Of a stretch of 29,328 nucleotides of DNA, positions 1 through 8,264 are shown piece after piece. The notes beneath the pieces were generated by a model, which ran no database searches, was not told where the DNA came from, and saw only the letters and a list, made by a program, of their open reading frames with translations. Each line of letters opens with the position of its first letter. Position 1 is the first letter of the stretch. The position numbers were made by a program, and so were the translations under genes. The stretch lies in assembly GCA_019918135.1 (NCBI GenBank), contig WBZZ01002636.1, positions 107,501 through 136,828 on the forward strand, in the 5' to 3' direction. The DNA is from Paulinella micropora. Lineage: Eukaryota; Cercozoa; Imbricatea; Euglyphida; Paulinellidae.

Positions 1-331
1 TATCTAGTGTTACTAATATTAACATTAATATTAGTGTTACTACACCACATTAAAAGGGGAGATCTAGTGCTAGTAGTGTATTGAAATTTTGCTTGATTTT
101 CCCCTGAAAATCAATGTAAGAATTGAAATGTCTATGCATAGATTGAAATCATGAATACTTGAACTAGTTCAATCAATTTATTGAGAATTGAGAAATTTCA
201 ATGAAAACATTTTTTTTCAATGCTACATCTACTGTGCCTACCTATAGTGTGCTAGCTAGGCGTTAGAATGTTCGAACTAGCTATAGTAGAATATTAATGC
301 CTACATTCAAAATGAGTAAATTTACATTGAA
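1..331. other. Left host flank, no gene
   Basis: AT-rich sequence outside the element with no credible ORF. It contains a perfect inverted repeat at 13-34 (10-bp arms, 2-nt centre) framed by two direct copies of AGTGTTACTA (6-15 and 33-42). It also has several copies of ATTGAAAT or its complement (80-87, 122-129, 142-149, 195-202), the same word as the target site used by the inserted element. Confidence 0.7.
326..331. repeat. Target site duplication, left copy
   Basis: ATTGAA lies immediately outside the left terminal repeat and is identical to 20676-20681. Six bp is the duplication length known for Maverick/Polinton integration. Confidence 0.93.
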
Positions 332-406
332 AGTAGTATAGGGTCGCACTTTGGCACACTTTTTCGATGCATTTGAAGCACACAAACCACACAAGGAGCC
401 GTTATT
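332..406 (+). repeat. Left terminal inverted repeat (75 bp)
   Basis: Starts AGTAGTATAGGGTCGCAC and ends GGAGCCGTTATT. All 75 bases match the reverse complement of 20601-20675, and similarity stops abruptly inside 406. In Mavericks such repeats are integrase substrates and, with protein-primed polymerases, are thought to be replication ends. Confidence 0.96.
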
Positions 407-625
407 CATTATTTCTGCTTACTATTGATTATTCAATATAGTAAGCAAAAAGCAATAAATACTGCTGCATTAAATAATTATTATTTAAGGAAATAAAATA
501 AATACACATGTAGGATGACTAACGAATACACGCTGAGATTTAGAATGTCTAGAGGTTGTGTAATGGTAAAGAATAATGAAAAGAAGCCAATGGTAAAAGT
601 TCAATAGAGAGAAGGAGGAAAGGTT
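407..625. other. Left subterminal non-coding region
   Basis: AT-rich leader between the left repeat and the first ORF. It holds the 416-447 hairpin. A 30-codon ORF (ATG 515 to TAG 605-607) precedes the purine-rich GAAGGAGGAAAGG just before the start at 626; whether it is translated cannot be judged. Nothing else recognised. Confidence 0.5.
416..447. repeat. Subterminal hairpin
   Basis: TGCTTACTAT pairs perfectly with ATAGTAAGCA. The pairing continues inward after a 2-nt bulge as TGA/TCA around a TTAT loop. It sits 10 bp inside the left terminal repeat and has no counterpart at the right end. A structural role at the DNA end or in an early transcript is possible but unproven. Confidence 0.6.
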
Positions 626-904
626 ATGTGTAAGAGTTTCTGTATTGGAAAGAATAAATCAAAAGAACAAGCATTGGAAGAAGCAAAGAAATATCACGAG
701 GAAAATATAATACCTAAATACGAGGAATGGAAAATTAATTACGATACAGAAACAAAAGCAATCAAAAAAGAAAAGAAGAAAATTTGGAAACATAAAGATT
801 TTAAGTGTGGATGTGGTGCTGAAATACATAATGGAAACAAAGCTCGACATATTAAATCACTCAAGCATCAAATTAGACTTTCGCCTTCCTTTCTCTCTTA
901 CTAG
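626..904 (+). CDS. Small lysine-rich protein with C-terminal zinc finger
   Basis: A 92-aa ORF not assigned to a named family. Residues 15-55 are a charged, probably helical stretch rich in Lys and Glu. Residues 60-82 look like a C2H2-type finger with an unusually tight first pair: C61-x-C63, then H75 and H81 in a basic RHIKSLKHQ context. The same style of finger closes the GIY-YIG protein at the other end of the element. A purine-rich stretch (GAAGGAGGAAAGG) precedes the ATG. It converges on the integrase gene, whose extended frame ends at 946. DNA binding is inferred from the finger only. Confidence 0.55.
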   Translation: MCKSFCIGKNKSKEQALEEAKKYHEENIIPKYEEWKINYDTETKAIKKEKKKIWKHKDFKCGCGAEIHNGNKARHIKSLKHQIRLSPSFLSY

Positions 905-945
905 TTCTGACATTCTCAGGTTTTACATCCAATGATTTTAATAAA

Positions 946-1329
946 TTAATATTTTTTCTCTTTTGTAATTTGTTTAACTTTGTCCGATAACTGCTCCTTC
1001 GGTTCCGTTTCTTCATGGTGCTCTTCAATATTAGTCTTTAATAATTCTGACGGTCGTACTAAGTCCTCTTCAGATAGTATGACTTTGAAGCCCTTACGGC
1101 CCTTAACCTTGAATATAGTTTTACTGAATTGCTTGTCCCCTTCAGAAAAAATAGTTCTTTCTAATTCCTTTCTTACTCTTGTACCCTTAGGGAATTCATT
1201 AATTAAAGGATTTCGGTATATTTCCTGAGTGTTCTTTTCTGTTCCTTCAAAAACATTAATCGGAACTGCTTTAATTGTTGTATGATATGTTTTATTATAA
1301 GCATCAACAATCTCATGAATAATAGGAAC
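946..1329 (-). pseudogene. Integrase C-terminal part, in frame after amber codon
   Basis: The frame of the integrase at 1330-1857 stays open past its TAG (1330-1332) for 127 sense codons, to a TAA at 946-948. The encoded sequence looks like the rest of an rve integrase: first the end of the catalytic domain (DAYNKTYHTTIKAVP, the usual YN.T.H.....P pattern), then a small basic, beta-rich region (around RKELERT to FKVILSEEDL) like the SH3-like C-terminal domain. It has no start codon of its own at the junction. So either a single nonsense change has broken the gene or the amber is read through. Confidence 0.8.
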
Positions 1330-1857
1330 CTATTGAAAATTTTCATTAAATTCCCATATCAAGTTTAATTCATTTCGTATTGTTCTAATAAACCTATCAA
1401 TTATGCACATTGTTCTGTGATCGCCTACTTGGACAGTTCTATGTTCAATATTATTTTGTCTGAAATATTCACTGACTTGTCCCTTAAACTCACCGCCATT
1501 ATCTGAAGTAATTCTTTCAGGAACTTTTTTAGTAAATATTTTTTTTAACCCTTCTAAGACATAACCAGTTATTTTATTTTTGACTTGCTCAATCCACCCA
1601 TGACTGCTATATACATCTATAGCAACTAATCCAAAATTATAGTTAGCATTACCTTTCTTTGTCGCAACCTTTGACATATCCATTAAATCAATAAATACTT
1701 GACTTAGTGGTTTTGCTTCTGGTGATGTTATTGTGTTCCATATCTTAGCGGGCTTTGATTGAAAATGTATCTCTGCCACTTCTTCAAGTTTTTCTTTTCT
1801 CTCAGTCTGCTCAGGAGTTTCTTGTTGTTGTTGCTGATTTGTGTGCTTATTATCCAT
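1330..1857 (-). pseudogene. rve (DDE/D) integrase, catalytic part, stopped by amber codon
   Basis: A 175-aa ORF carrying the retroviral-type integrase core that joins element ends to host DNA and makes the 6-bp duplication. Visible acidic residues are D57 or D60 (VFIDLMDM), D119 (TSDNGGEF) and D154 (CIIDRFIRTIRN), with 34 residues between the last two. The third position is Asp instead of the usual Glu. Residues 8-30 are Gln/Glu-rich, and no HHCC zinc domain is seen, so the N-terminus looks short. The TAG at 1330-1332 cuts off the end of the core and the C-terminal domain, which continue in the same frame to 946. Transcribed leftward, 9 nt after the 173-aa gene. Family assignment is secure; activity of this copy is doubtful. 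Confidence 0.85.
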
Positions 1858-1866
1858 GATATATTA

Positions 1867-2388
1867 TCAAAATTTTAAGAAACATTTTTCAATATCATTA
1901 TTTTTTTCTTTCTTAGCACCACCAGAAGATTGATTATACACTTTTACACTTACACTGCTTGACTTTTTACCCTTACTTTTCTTTACTGGCATTTCCTCCT
2001 CACTTTCTTCACTTTCGCTTTCGCTATCATTAGGTTCAGGCTCAGGCACAGGCTTTTTGCTTACCTTCTTCTTTGCTTCCGCTTTCTTTCTTCTTATTTT
2101 CATCTTAGCCATCTTTTCAGCAATAATATCTGTAAAATCACATTCTTCATCACTCTCACTGCTTTCTTCTGGTGTATCATCTTGGTCTTTTCCATTAATG
2201 ATATCATTAGCAACACCAATTTCCTCCATGCGGTTTATCTTTTCCTCCATCTCTTCATCATCGCCTACATAAGCCTTTCTACACTTTGCTAATTTCTCTT
2301 TCGCTATTTCAACCTTTTGTTGCTTTTTTCTCTTAATACTTTCCACAGCCTTACCCCAATTCTTACGACTTGCTTCGGGAGACGGCAT
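1867..2388 (-). CDS. Highly charged hypothetical protein upstream of integrase
   Basis: A 173-aa protein of unrecognised family, with alternating basic and acidic blocks. Residues 1-45 are Lys-rich and probably helical. An acidic Ser/Glu/Asp run lies around 75-90, a Lys/Arg/Ala-rich helix around 95-112, an acidic Ser/Glu run around 118-132, and a Lys/Ser-rich tail follows. No zinc ligands or catalytic motif are apparent. It is the first gene of the leftward pair with the integrase (9-nt gap) and diverges from the fibre gene. A nucleic-acid or chromatin-binding role would fit the composition but is not shown. Confidence 0.6.
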   Translation of the reverse strand: MPSPEASRKNWGKAVESIKRKKQQKVEIAKEKLAKCRKAYVGDDEEMEEKINRMEEIGVANDIINGKDQDDTPEESSESDEECDFTDIIAEKMAKMKIRRKKAEAKKKVSKKPVPEPEPNDSESESEESEEEMPVKKSKGKKSSSVSVKVYNQSSGGAKKEKNNDIEKCFLKF

Positions 2389-2452
2389 TTATACTAAGAT
2401 TAATATATTTTAGTATTTTTTAAATAAATAAATAAATAATTAATATACGAAT
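2389..2452. promoter_or_regulatory. Divergent promoter region
   Basis: A 64-bp, almost pure A/T spacer separates the leftward charged-protein/integrase genes from the rightward fibre gene. It contains TATTTTTTAAATAAATAAATAAAT and further TATA-like runs on both strands, so it must hold start signals for both directions. Confidence 0.5.
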
Positions 2453-5400
2453 ATGGCAGGTTCCTCCTTCAAGTCGCTCTTAGGCTTGTCAGAAATCGCA
2501 ACAGACAGCCTATCAATAGCTAACCTTGACCTTACCAACACAAACATAGTCGGTCTGAATACAGACAGAGTGCCAGAAGATGAAAACCCTTTGAACCTCT
2601 ACTATACGGATTTACGATTTGACACAAGATTATCTACCAAATCAACTACAGACATAAAAGAAGGAAAAAATCTATATTATACAGAACAACGAGTAAGGGA
2701 TAATGACGAAGTCAAAGCCTCAACTCAACACCGCTCTAATACAGCCAATCCGCACCAAACAAGTTTATATAATTTGATAGACACAAACATATCCGCTCCA
2801 ACGGTCGGGCAATACTTAACATATAATGATATAGATGGTAAATGGAGAAATACAACAATCGGCTCAATTGATACACTCACAGATGTAGTCATTACAGCAC
2901 CAGTGGCGATGAATAGTTATCTAACATATAACTCAATAAACTGGGTAAATAAAACTTTTCCGATAAATGTTGATGAATTTGGCAACATTAGTATGGGAGG
3001 TAATCTAAATATAACAGGTGTCAATTTACTAAATACCAAAGATGTTGATACTTGGATATCTGAGCACGAAGACAATAATGATAAAGTGTCAGCGGATGGT
3101 TCAATTGATACACACAGCGACTGTACAATAACAACACCTACCAATAACCAACTGCACATTTATAGCACAGGACAATGGAGAAACACAAACTCTCCTTTCG
3201 TAAGATTAGATGGTCTTGCCATGATGATAGCGGATTTAAATATGGGAGGATTTAACATAACAAATGTCGGTAATGTTGATGGTGTTGATGTTTCGGCTCT
3301 TGACACCGCAGTCGTTAAACTAACAGGCGACCAAACAATAACAGGGAATAAAACATTTACTACTTATGTGGCCGTAAAAGATTCAAATCCATTAAACACA
3401 GGCAAATTATTCTTCAACTACAACAATAATATGGGCTCTATCTATTCGTCGGAGGCCGGTGGTGCAACGGGCTATCCATTATCTTTTGTCGGCTCGTCCA
3501 TATTTTTTTCTCCAACAACAGGGGGTGGAATGACATTGACAAATAATGTTTTAAATTTTAACAGCACGACAGCAATCAGCGGACTTCCAGCACCATTCTA
3601 TGACAATGATGCTTCAACAAAAGCATATACCGATACAAAATTAGCAAAGGACGGCACAACGGCTATGACGGGTAGTTTAAATATGGGAGGATTTTCAATA
3701 ACAAATGTTGGTAATGTTGATGGTATTGATGTTTCGGCTCTTGATACTTCGGTGGTTAAACTAACAGGAGACCAAACCATAGCAGGAACAAAAACATTCG
3801 GCAACATAATAAATGCTAGTGCGGGGATTGATATGAAAAGTCAAAACATAACAAATGTTAATTTGGTTGATGGTGTTGATGTTTCCACCCTTGATACTTC
3901 GGTGGTTAAACTAACAGGAGACCAAACCATAGCAGGGAATAAAAAATTTACATCAACTTTGGAAGTAAGTGGTTCATCCAATCCAACTACTTTTGACGGC
4001 ATCGGCATAGCCTTTGATACAAAAATAGGAATGATTGCCGCACAAAAGACAGCAACAGCGACTTGGTATCCGATACAAATAACGGGTTCGTATGTTGAGT
4101 TATATTCGGGTAATAATGTAATTATAACCGCAACAGGCACTACACTATCTTTGAATAACAACAAAATAACAAACTTAGCCACACCATCAGCAACAACGGA
4201 CGGAGCAAACAAAAGTTATGTGGATACATTAGACGGCCAAAATGTGAAACTAACTGCTAACCAAACCATAGCAGGAATTAAGACATATAGCAGTGGTGTT
4301 GAAATAACGGGAAATTCAATCAATTCAACAACAAAGGGCACATTTATCGTTTTCAATTCTACCAGTAATATCGGGTCAATTGCTAGTTTGGATATGAAAA
4401 CAGCAACATATTACAACTTTGAAATTTCTGCGAAAAAAATAAGTTTCATTTTTGACGGGACAATCGTCGGTTGGGTAAATGCTTCGGGGCTAGATTGTAA
4501 TAGTAGCAAAATAGCCAACCTTGGAACTCCGACATTAGCGACCGATGGCGCAACAAAAGGGTATGCGGACACATTGGACGGGCAAAATGTAAAACTATCA
4601 ACAGACCAAACCATAACAGGAAGCAAAACATTTAATGGGGCGAGCACTGTGATAAAATATCTAACTTTAACGAACAATGCCGATTTTAATAATCAAACTA
4701 TCACTAATGGTGGAAATATAACATATAATGGGGCACGTATATTAAACCAAAATGGAGGAGATATATTCTTTTCACAGACATCAGGAGATTATCAGTATTT
4801 CTTATTTACTCTAAATACCGCTACAAGTGGAAACGCGAACCAACGAGGTTATGTATTTACGAATGTAGCATCTGATGTAAAAGGGGCGGGACTTTATATT
4901 TCAAAACTTTTGGATAATAAAAGTGCTTCGTCTGACATTGTCCGTTTTAACAATGCTGGCGGTATGCGGTTTTATGGTGCTTTGGATATGAATTCAAACA
5001 ACATAACAAATGGTGGAACAATAACGGGAACAACAATTACTTCAACCGCGGGTATATCAACGACGACACTAACGGCGAGTGGATTAATCACGGCAAATGC
5101 GAGTATATCAACAACAACGGCAACCGCAAGCGGATTAATAACAGCAAATGCGGGGATTACATATACTGGCACACTAACATCAGCAACAAATACAAGTGGA
5201 GCGAAAATAGGAGTTCAGGGAATAACAGACGGAACAAATGCAAAAGGAATATTTCTATGGGATACAACAAATACGAGTTGGGGAATTTATGCAGCATCTG
5301 GTGGAGCAAGCAAAAGTTTAGCAAATGGTACGGCAGTTTCAGGAAATGATTTTAGTTCGTATAGTTTTCGGTTTAGGGTTGCTAATGATTCTACAATGGG

Positions 5401-6304
5401 TTTTGTGTGGGAAAATTCAGCAGAGCAATTGTTAATGTCATTAAACGGGGCAAACGGGACTTTATGGACAAAAGGATTGATTACGGCAAATGCGGGAATT
5501 ACATACACAGGCACACTAACAACGGCATCAGCATCAACTAATGGGGCAAAAATAGCAATTCAAGGACAAACAGACGGGACGAATGCGAGAGGAATATTTG
5601 TATGGGACATTGGAGATTCAAACTGGGGGATTTATATGAGCCAGTCTGGGGCAAATAAATCATTAAGTGGAGGAACAGCACCAGCAGGAGGAGGTGGAGG
5701 ATTAACTTCTTATTCTATTAGATTTAGAGTGAATGGTTCTTCAACGAGTGGTTTCATATGGGAGAATAATTCAAATACTGCTTTAATGTCATTAAGAGCA
5801 AGCGATGGGCAATTATGGGTATTGTCTAATCCAATTCAATATTCAGACAAGAGAAAAAAAGAAGATATAAAGGAATGTTTAGGCTTAGATTTTATTAATA
5901 AGTTAAATCCAGTTTGCTATCGTATGATTGATGACAAAAAGAAATGTAGGACTGGCTTAATAGCACAGGAATTAGAAGAAATACTAACAGAAATGGATAT
6001 GCTAGATTTTGGCGGATTTATAAAAGAAACAATTATGGTTCCGTGTCCAAAGCAAAGAAAAGAATACGAATTGAAAGGTGTGAGTGTTAATCCAGAAGAT
6101 GTTAAATGTATTGATAGTGGCGATGTCGGTTATGGTATAGGTTATTCCGAGTTTATAGCCCCGTTAATTAAGGCCGTTCAACAATTATCAGAAAGGGTAG
6201 TTAATTTAGAAAAAGAAAATAAAAATCTTATGAATATACTACAAGACCAAGCAAACCAACTAGCCGAAATCCGAGCAGTCGTATTTTCTACTAATGCCTC
6301 CTAG
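2453..6304 (+). CDS. Adhesion fibre with C-terminal peptidase S74 chaperone
   Basis: A 1283-aa virion attachment protein. The N-terminal ~200 residues contain fibre-like motifs (NPHQTSLYNL; YNDIDGKWRN). The centre is a beta-rich shaft with repeats of the type NMGGFxITNVGNVDGxDVSxLD followed by KLTGDQTIxGxKTF (three near-identical copies around 3239-3945, degenerate ones later), and two C-terminal modules sharing GITYTGTLT and TDGTNAxGIFxWD. From about residue 1128 comes an S74 intramolecular chaperone: S1131-D1132 with K1136 five residues on, the expected Ser/Lys autocleavage pair, then TGLIAQELEEIL and a terminal heptad-like helix. By family knowledge such domains trimerise the fibre and cut themselves off. 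It probably binds the host cell or a giant-virus particle. Overlaps the next gene by 11 nt. Confidence 0.88.
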   Translation: MAGSSFKSLLGLSEIATDSLSIANLDLTNTNIVGLNTDRVPEDENPLNLYYTDLRFDTRLSTKSTTDIKEGKNLYYTEQRVRDNDEVKASTQHRSNTANPHQTSLYNLIDTNISAPTVGQYLTYNDIDGKWRNTTIGSIDTLTDVVITAPVAMNSYLTYNSINWVNKTFPINVDEFGNISMGGNLNITGVNLLNTKDVDTWISEHEDNNDKVSADGSIDTHSDCTITTPTNNQLHIYSTGQWRNTNSPFVRLDGLAMMIADLNMGGFNITNVGNVDGVDVSALDTAVVKLTGDQTITGNKTFTTYVAVKDSNPLNTGKLFFNYNNNMGSIYSSEAGGATGYPLSFVGSSIFFSPTTGGGMTLTNNVLNFNSTTAISGLPAPFYDNDASTKAYTDTKLAKDGTTAMTGSLNMGGFSITNVGNVDGIDVSALDTSVVKLTGDQTIAGTKTFGNIINASAGIDMKSQNITNVNLVDGVDVSTLDTSVVKLTGDQTIAGNKKFTSTLEVSGSSNPTTFDGIGIAFDTKIGMIAAQKTATATWYPIQITGSYVELYSGNNVIITATGTTLSLNNNKITNLATPSATTDGANKSYVDTLDGQNVKLTANQTIAGIKTYSSGVEITGNSINSTTKGTFIVFNSTSNIGSIASLDMKTATYYNFEISAKKISFIFDGTIVGWVNASGLDCNSSKIANLGTPTLATDGATKGYADTLDGQNVKLSTDQTITGSKTFNGASTVIKYLTLTNNADFNNQTITNGGNITYNGARILNQNGGDIFFSQTSGDYQYFLFTLNTATSGNANQRGYVFTNVASDVKGAGLYISKLLDNKSASSDIVRFNNAGGMRFYGALDMNSNNITNGGTITGTTITSTAGISTTTLTASGLITANASISTTTATASGLITANAGITYTGTLTSATNTSGAKIGVQGITDGTNAKGIFLWDTTNTSWGIYAASGGASKSLANGTAVSGNDFSSYSFRFRVANDSTMGFVWENSAEQLLMSLNGANGTLWTKGLITANAGITYTGTLTTASASTNGAKIAIQGQTDGTNARGIFVWDIGDSNWGIYMSQSGANKSLSGGTAPAGGGGGLTSYSIRFRVNGSSTSGFIWENNSNTALMSLRASDGQLWVLSNPIQYSDKRKKEDIKECLGLDFINKLNPVCYRMIDDKKKCRTGLIAQELEEILTEMDMLDFGGFIKETIMVPCPKQRKEYELKGVSVNPEDVKCIDSGDVGYGIGYSEFIAPLIKAVQQLSERVVNLEKENKNLMNILQDQANQLAEIRAVVFSTNAS

Positions 6305-6635
6305 ATTACACCCCCCACCGCCAGTCATTGAAATAGACGGCGAACTAACACCAGAGTTGAAAAATCGTGTTTTAGACATTTCATTGAAGAATGAGGAAAA
6401 AAAAGTAGAGCACGAATTGGAAGATAACTGGAATTGTTGTTGTATAACAAACAGACCGACAGACAGCCGACTTATTAAATACTTATTTCAAATGGGTATC
6501 ATTATTGCCATTATAACCCTTTGTATCGTAAGGCTATCTGAAAAGAACTTACCTTGTGAGGTTGCTAATACTTATGTCGGAATCCTAACACTATTGATTG
6601 GCATTTGCCTTCCATCACCTTCTTCAAAGAAGTGA
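6294..6635 (+). CDS. Two-helix membrane protein
   Basis: A 113-aa protein starting inside the last codons of the fibre gene (11-nt overlap), suggesting coupled expression. Residues 1-60 are proline-rich, then charged, with a CCC run at 48-50. Hydrophobic segments at about 66-81 and 93-107 look like two transmembrane helices, ending LPSPSSKK. The pattern of two helices with a terminal G.xLPSP motif resembles small membrane proteins of unknown role in other polinton-like and giant viruses (from memory, not searched). It could be a virion inner-membrane or holin-like protein. Confidence 0.65.
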   Translation: MPPRLHPPPPVIEIDGELTPELKNRVLDISLKNEEKKVEHELEDNWNCCCITNRPTDSRLIKYLFQMGIIIAIITLCIVRLSEKNLPCEVANTYVGILTLLIGICLPSPSSKK

Positions 6636-6881
6636 GCATTCGTATATATGTGTCATATACCATCTATTATCACCATCACAGATTAAAGGTAGTGCTTTAT
6701 CAAAACTTATACACCAATCTGACATTGGTTTGTAAATACATTTGATTTTTGAGTTAATCCCGCTCTGGATACAATAAACACAACTTATATTCTTTTTTTC
6801 ACTTATCCGTGAGTAAAAGTCGCAGGCAGTCCGCGAAAATATTTTTATTATTAAAAAGTTTATGAGTAGTAATATAACCAT
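6624..6881 (-). CDS. Possible small Cys-rich protein (doubtful)
   Basis: An 85-codon ORF exactly filling the otherwise non-coding gap 6636-6861 on the opposite strand, overlapping its neighbours by 12 and 20 nt. It has a hydrophobic N-terminus (MVILLLINFLI, signal-like), then seven Cys including a CVYC pair. No family is recognised. It may be a chance ORF; the gap otherwise holds no hairpin module, unlike most gaps here. Confidence 0.22.
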   Translation of the reverse strand: MVILLLINFLIIKIFSRTACDFYSRISEKKNISCVYCIQSGINSKIKCIYKPMSDWCISFDKALPLICDGDNRWYMTHIYECSLL

Positions 6882-7242
6882 GACTGACTATAAATACCAA
6901 AAGATTATTTTTCTAAGCAATGATTTTGCTGGAGGAAGCAACACATTTAATAAAAATATCCAAATGTCATTCACACCCACCAAAATGAATGTAAAATTTA
7001 TCCACTATATGAACGACCAGACAGAGACAAAAACCAGAATTCTTTATATGGATAGAATTGGAATTATTGGAACATTTGCAGACAGCACAACAGCAAACAT
7101 TTCAAACCTCGGTTATAATTTGGGTGTTGTAGGATGGACAGACGGACAATATACATTTAAAGTCGTTGAAACTGACAGCGGAAATATTGATACAGGAAAT
7201 TTAGCGGGCCGAATTGTTGTGTGCCTAGAATTCCTCGCTTAG
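6862..7242 (+). CDS. Small hypothetical protein, probably virion-associated
   Basis: A 126-aa protein of unrecognised family. The composition is balanced, with alternating hydrophobic/polar strands suggesting a beta-rich fold; no transmembrane segment or zinc ligands. The start is preceded by AAAATATTTTTATTATTAAAAAG, like the promoter words of other virion genes. It ends 9 nt before the packaging ATPase, so the two are likely cotranscribed. Its place among virion genes suggests a small structural or cement protein; this is inference only. Confidence 0.6.
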   Translation: MSSNITMTDYKYQKIIFLSNDFAGGSNTFNKNIQMSFTPTKMNVKFIHYMNDQTETKTRILYMDRIGIIGTFADSTTANISNLGYNLGVVGWTDGQYTFKVVETDSGNIDTGNLAGRIVVCLEFLA

Positions 7243-7251
7243 AATATAGCA

Positions 7252-8073
7252 ATGGAAAAGATTAACAATGTCAAAGTTAAGCCCGTGAAGCAGGATGGAA
7301 ACGGAGATAAAAAAGCCAAGGGTTATAAATTATTCAACGAGCCGTATGCAAATATATTTCTGCTAGCCCGTAAGAAGAGCGGGAAAACAACAGCACTCTT
7401 TGAAATACTGAAACGGACGACAGACAGAAAAACCCGCATTGTCATTATTGCTTCAACGATACACAAGGACTACATTTATAAAGCAATGGTAAAGCACTTT
7501 AAGAACAGAGGAAACCCGATGGCGATATATACCTTTCTTAAATCAGATGGTGTAAATGTCATTGATTATGAGTTAGACAAACTGAACAGACATGACGAGC
7601 AACACGAAGGAGAAGTAAAACAAGACAAAGAAGAAATAGAGAAGCCACAATTTTTATACTTTGGAAAAGAAGAAAAAAAGAAACAGAGCACCGCAGAGGC
7701 AAAAGAAAGGCCAAGTAAATATATATCTCCAGAGGTAGTTTTTGTTTTGGACGATTTAGGGAGTGGATTAAGAGACAAATCCGTAAGCGATTTGTTAAAA
7801 AAGAACAGACACTATAAATCAAAGGTTATTATGTCTAGTCAGTATTTGAACGACCTACGGCCAGAAGCAATTAAGCAGTTAGATTATTTATTAATCTTTC
7901 CGGGGCAGTCTCAGGACAAAATGGAACTCGTGTATAAACACTTAGACTTATCTTTTGACTTTGATTACTTTCTTCAAAAGTATCACGAGGCTACAAAGGA
8001 ACGATTTAATTTTCTTTATGTCTCAAGTGTTGATGATGAGTTAAGAAAAAATTTTGCTTATCGGTTGAAGTAA
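7252..8073 (+). CDS. FtsK/HerA-type genome packaging ATPase
   Basis: A 273-aa P-loop ATPase of the A32-like group that pumps viral DNA into the capsid. The Walker A motif is ARKKSGKT at 39-46, with Ala in place of the first Gly. Walker B is VVFVLDDLGSG with D167-D168. A Ser/Gln-rich sensor-like segment (SSQYLNDL) follows near residue 196. An insert rich in Glu and Lys (about 105-155) separates the Walker motifs. It sits in the morphogenesis cluster as in virophages and Polintons. The first long hairpin begins 3 nt after its TAA. Confidence 0.9.
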   Translation: MEKINNVKVKPVKQDGNGDKKAKGYKLFNEPYANIFLLARKKSGKTTALFEILKRTTDRKTRIVIIASTIHKDYIYKAMVKHFKNRGNPMAIYTFLKSDGVNVIDYELDKLNRHDEQHEGEVKQDKEEIEKPQFLYFGKEEKKKQSTAEAKERPSKYISPEVVFVLDDLGSGLRDKSVSDLLKKNRHYKSKVIMSSQYLNDLRPEAIKQLDYLLIFPGQSQDKMELVYKHLDLSFDFDYFLQKYHEATKERFNFLYVSSVDDELRKNFAYRLK

Positions 8074-8076
8074 AAT

Positions 8077-8129
8077 GATATTTGAGAATTTCACTTCGTG
8101 CTATGCACTCTCGTTTATTCTCAAACATC
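8077..8129. terminator. Hairpin H1 (53 bp, long type, inverted)
   Basis: Outer arms GATATTTGAGAAT and ATTCTCAAACATC pair with one A/C mismatch on this strand, which becomes a G-U pair in RNA from the other strand. An inner stem GTGC/GCAC encloses a 3-nt loop (read on the minus strand). It begins 3 nt after the ATPase stop codon, so a transcript 3'-end signal is likely. Confidence 0.7.
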
Positions 8130-8141
8130 GGAAACCATTAA

Positions 8142-8144
<3 letters not shown>

Positions 8145-8173
<29 letters not shown>
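8145..8173 (+). repeat. A29 homopolymer between hairpins H1 and H2
   Basis: An uninterrupted run of 29 adenines starts 16 nt after hairpin H1 and is followed by further A-rich sequence to 8185. It lies in the spacer of the first two-hairpin module; the other modules have only short A-rich spacers. Confidence 0.85.
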
Positions 8174-8186
8174 CAACAAAAAAAAC

Positions 8187-8221
8187 GATGTTTTATGATG
8201 ACGAAGTCGGAATAAAATATC
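8187..8221. repeat. Hairpin H2 (35 bp, short type, inverted)
   Basis: Arms GATGTTTTAT/ATAAAATATC with inner GAC/GTC around a GAA loop. It is the near reverse complement of the 15342-15376 hairpin, with compensatory changes in the outer arm. It lies just upstream of the promoter words of the pX-like gene. Confidence 0.7.
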
Positions 8222-8227
8222 TTAAAT

Positions 8228-8250
8228 AATTATTTTTTCTGTATTATATA
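8228..8250 (+). promoter_or_regulatory. Candidate promoter of pX-like gene
   Basis: AATTATTTTTTCTG followed by TATTATATA, ending 14 nt before the ATG at 8265. The same layout, AATATTTTTT(T)-N-T-TATATA, precedes the genes at 8781 and 13319 and, on the minus strand, 20195. Confidence 0.5.
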
Positions 8251-8264
8251 TTCATCTATCTTTT

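Noticed and set aside
1..90. Left-flank copies of the AGTG...CACT array
   Set aside because: The words there are AGTGTTACT and AGTGCTAGT; they share AGTG but not the 13-bp palindrome, so relation to the right-hand array is not supported.
980..1228. 82-codon plus-strand ORF
   Set aside because: It is antisense to the integrase C-terminal segment, which has clear family features on the minus strand.
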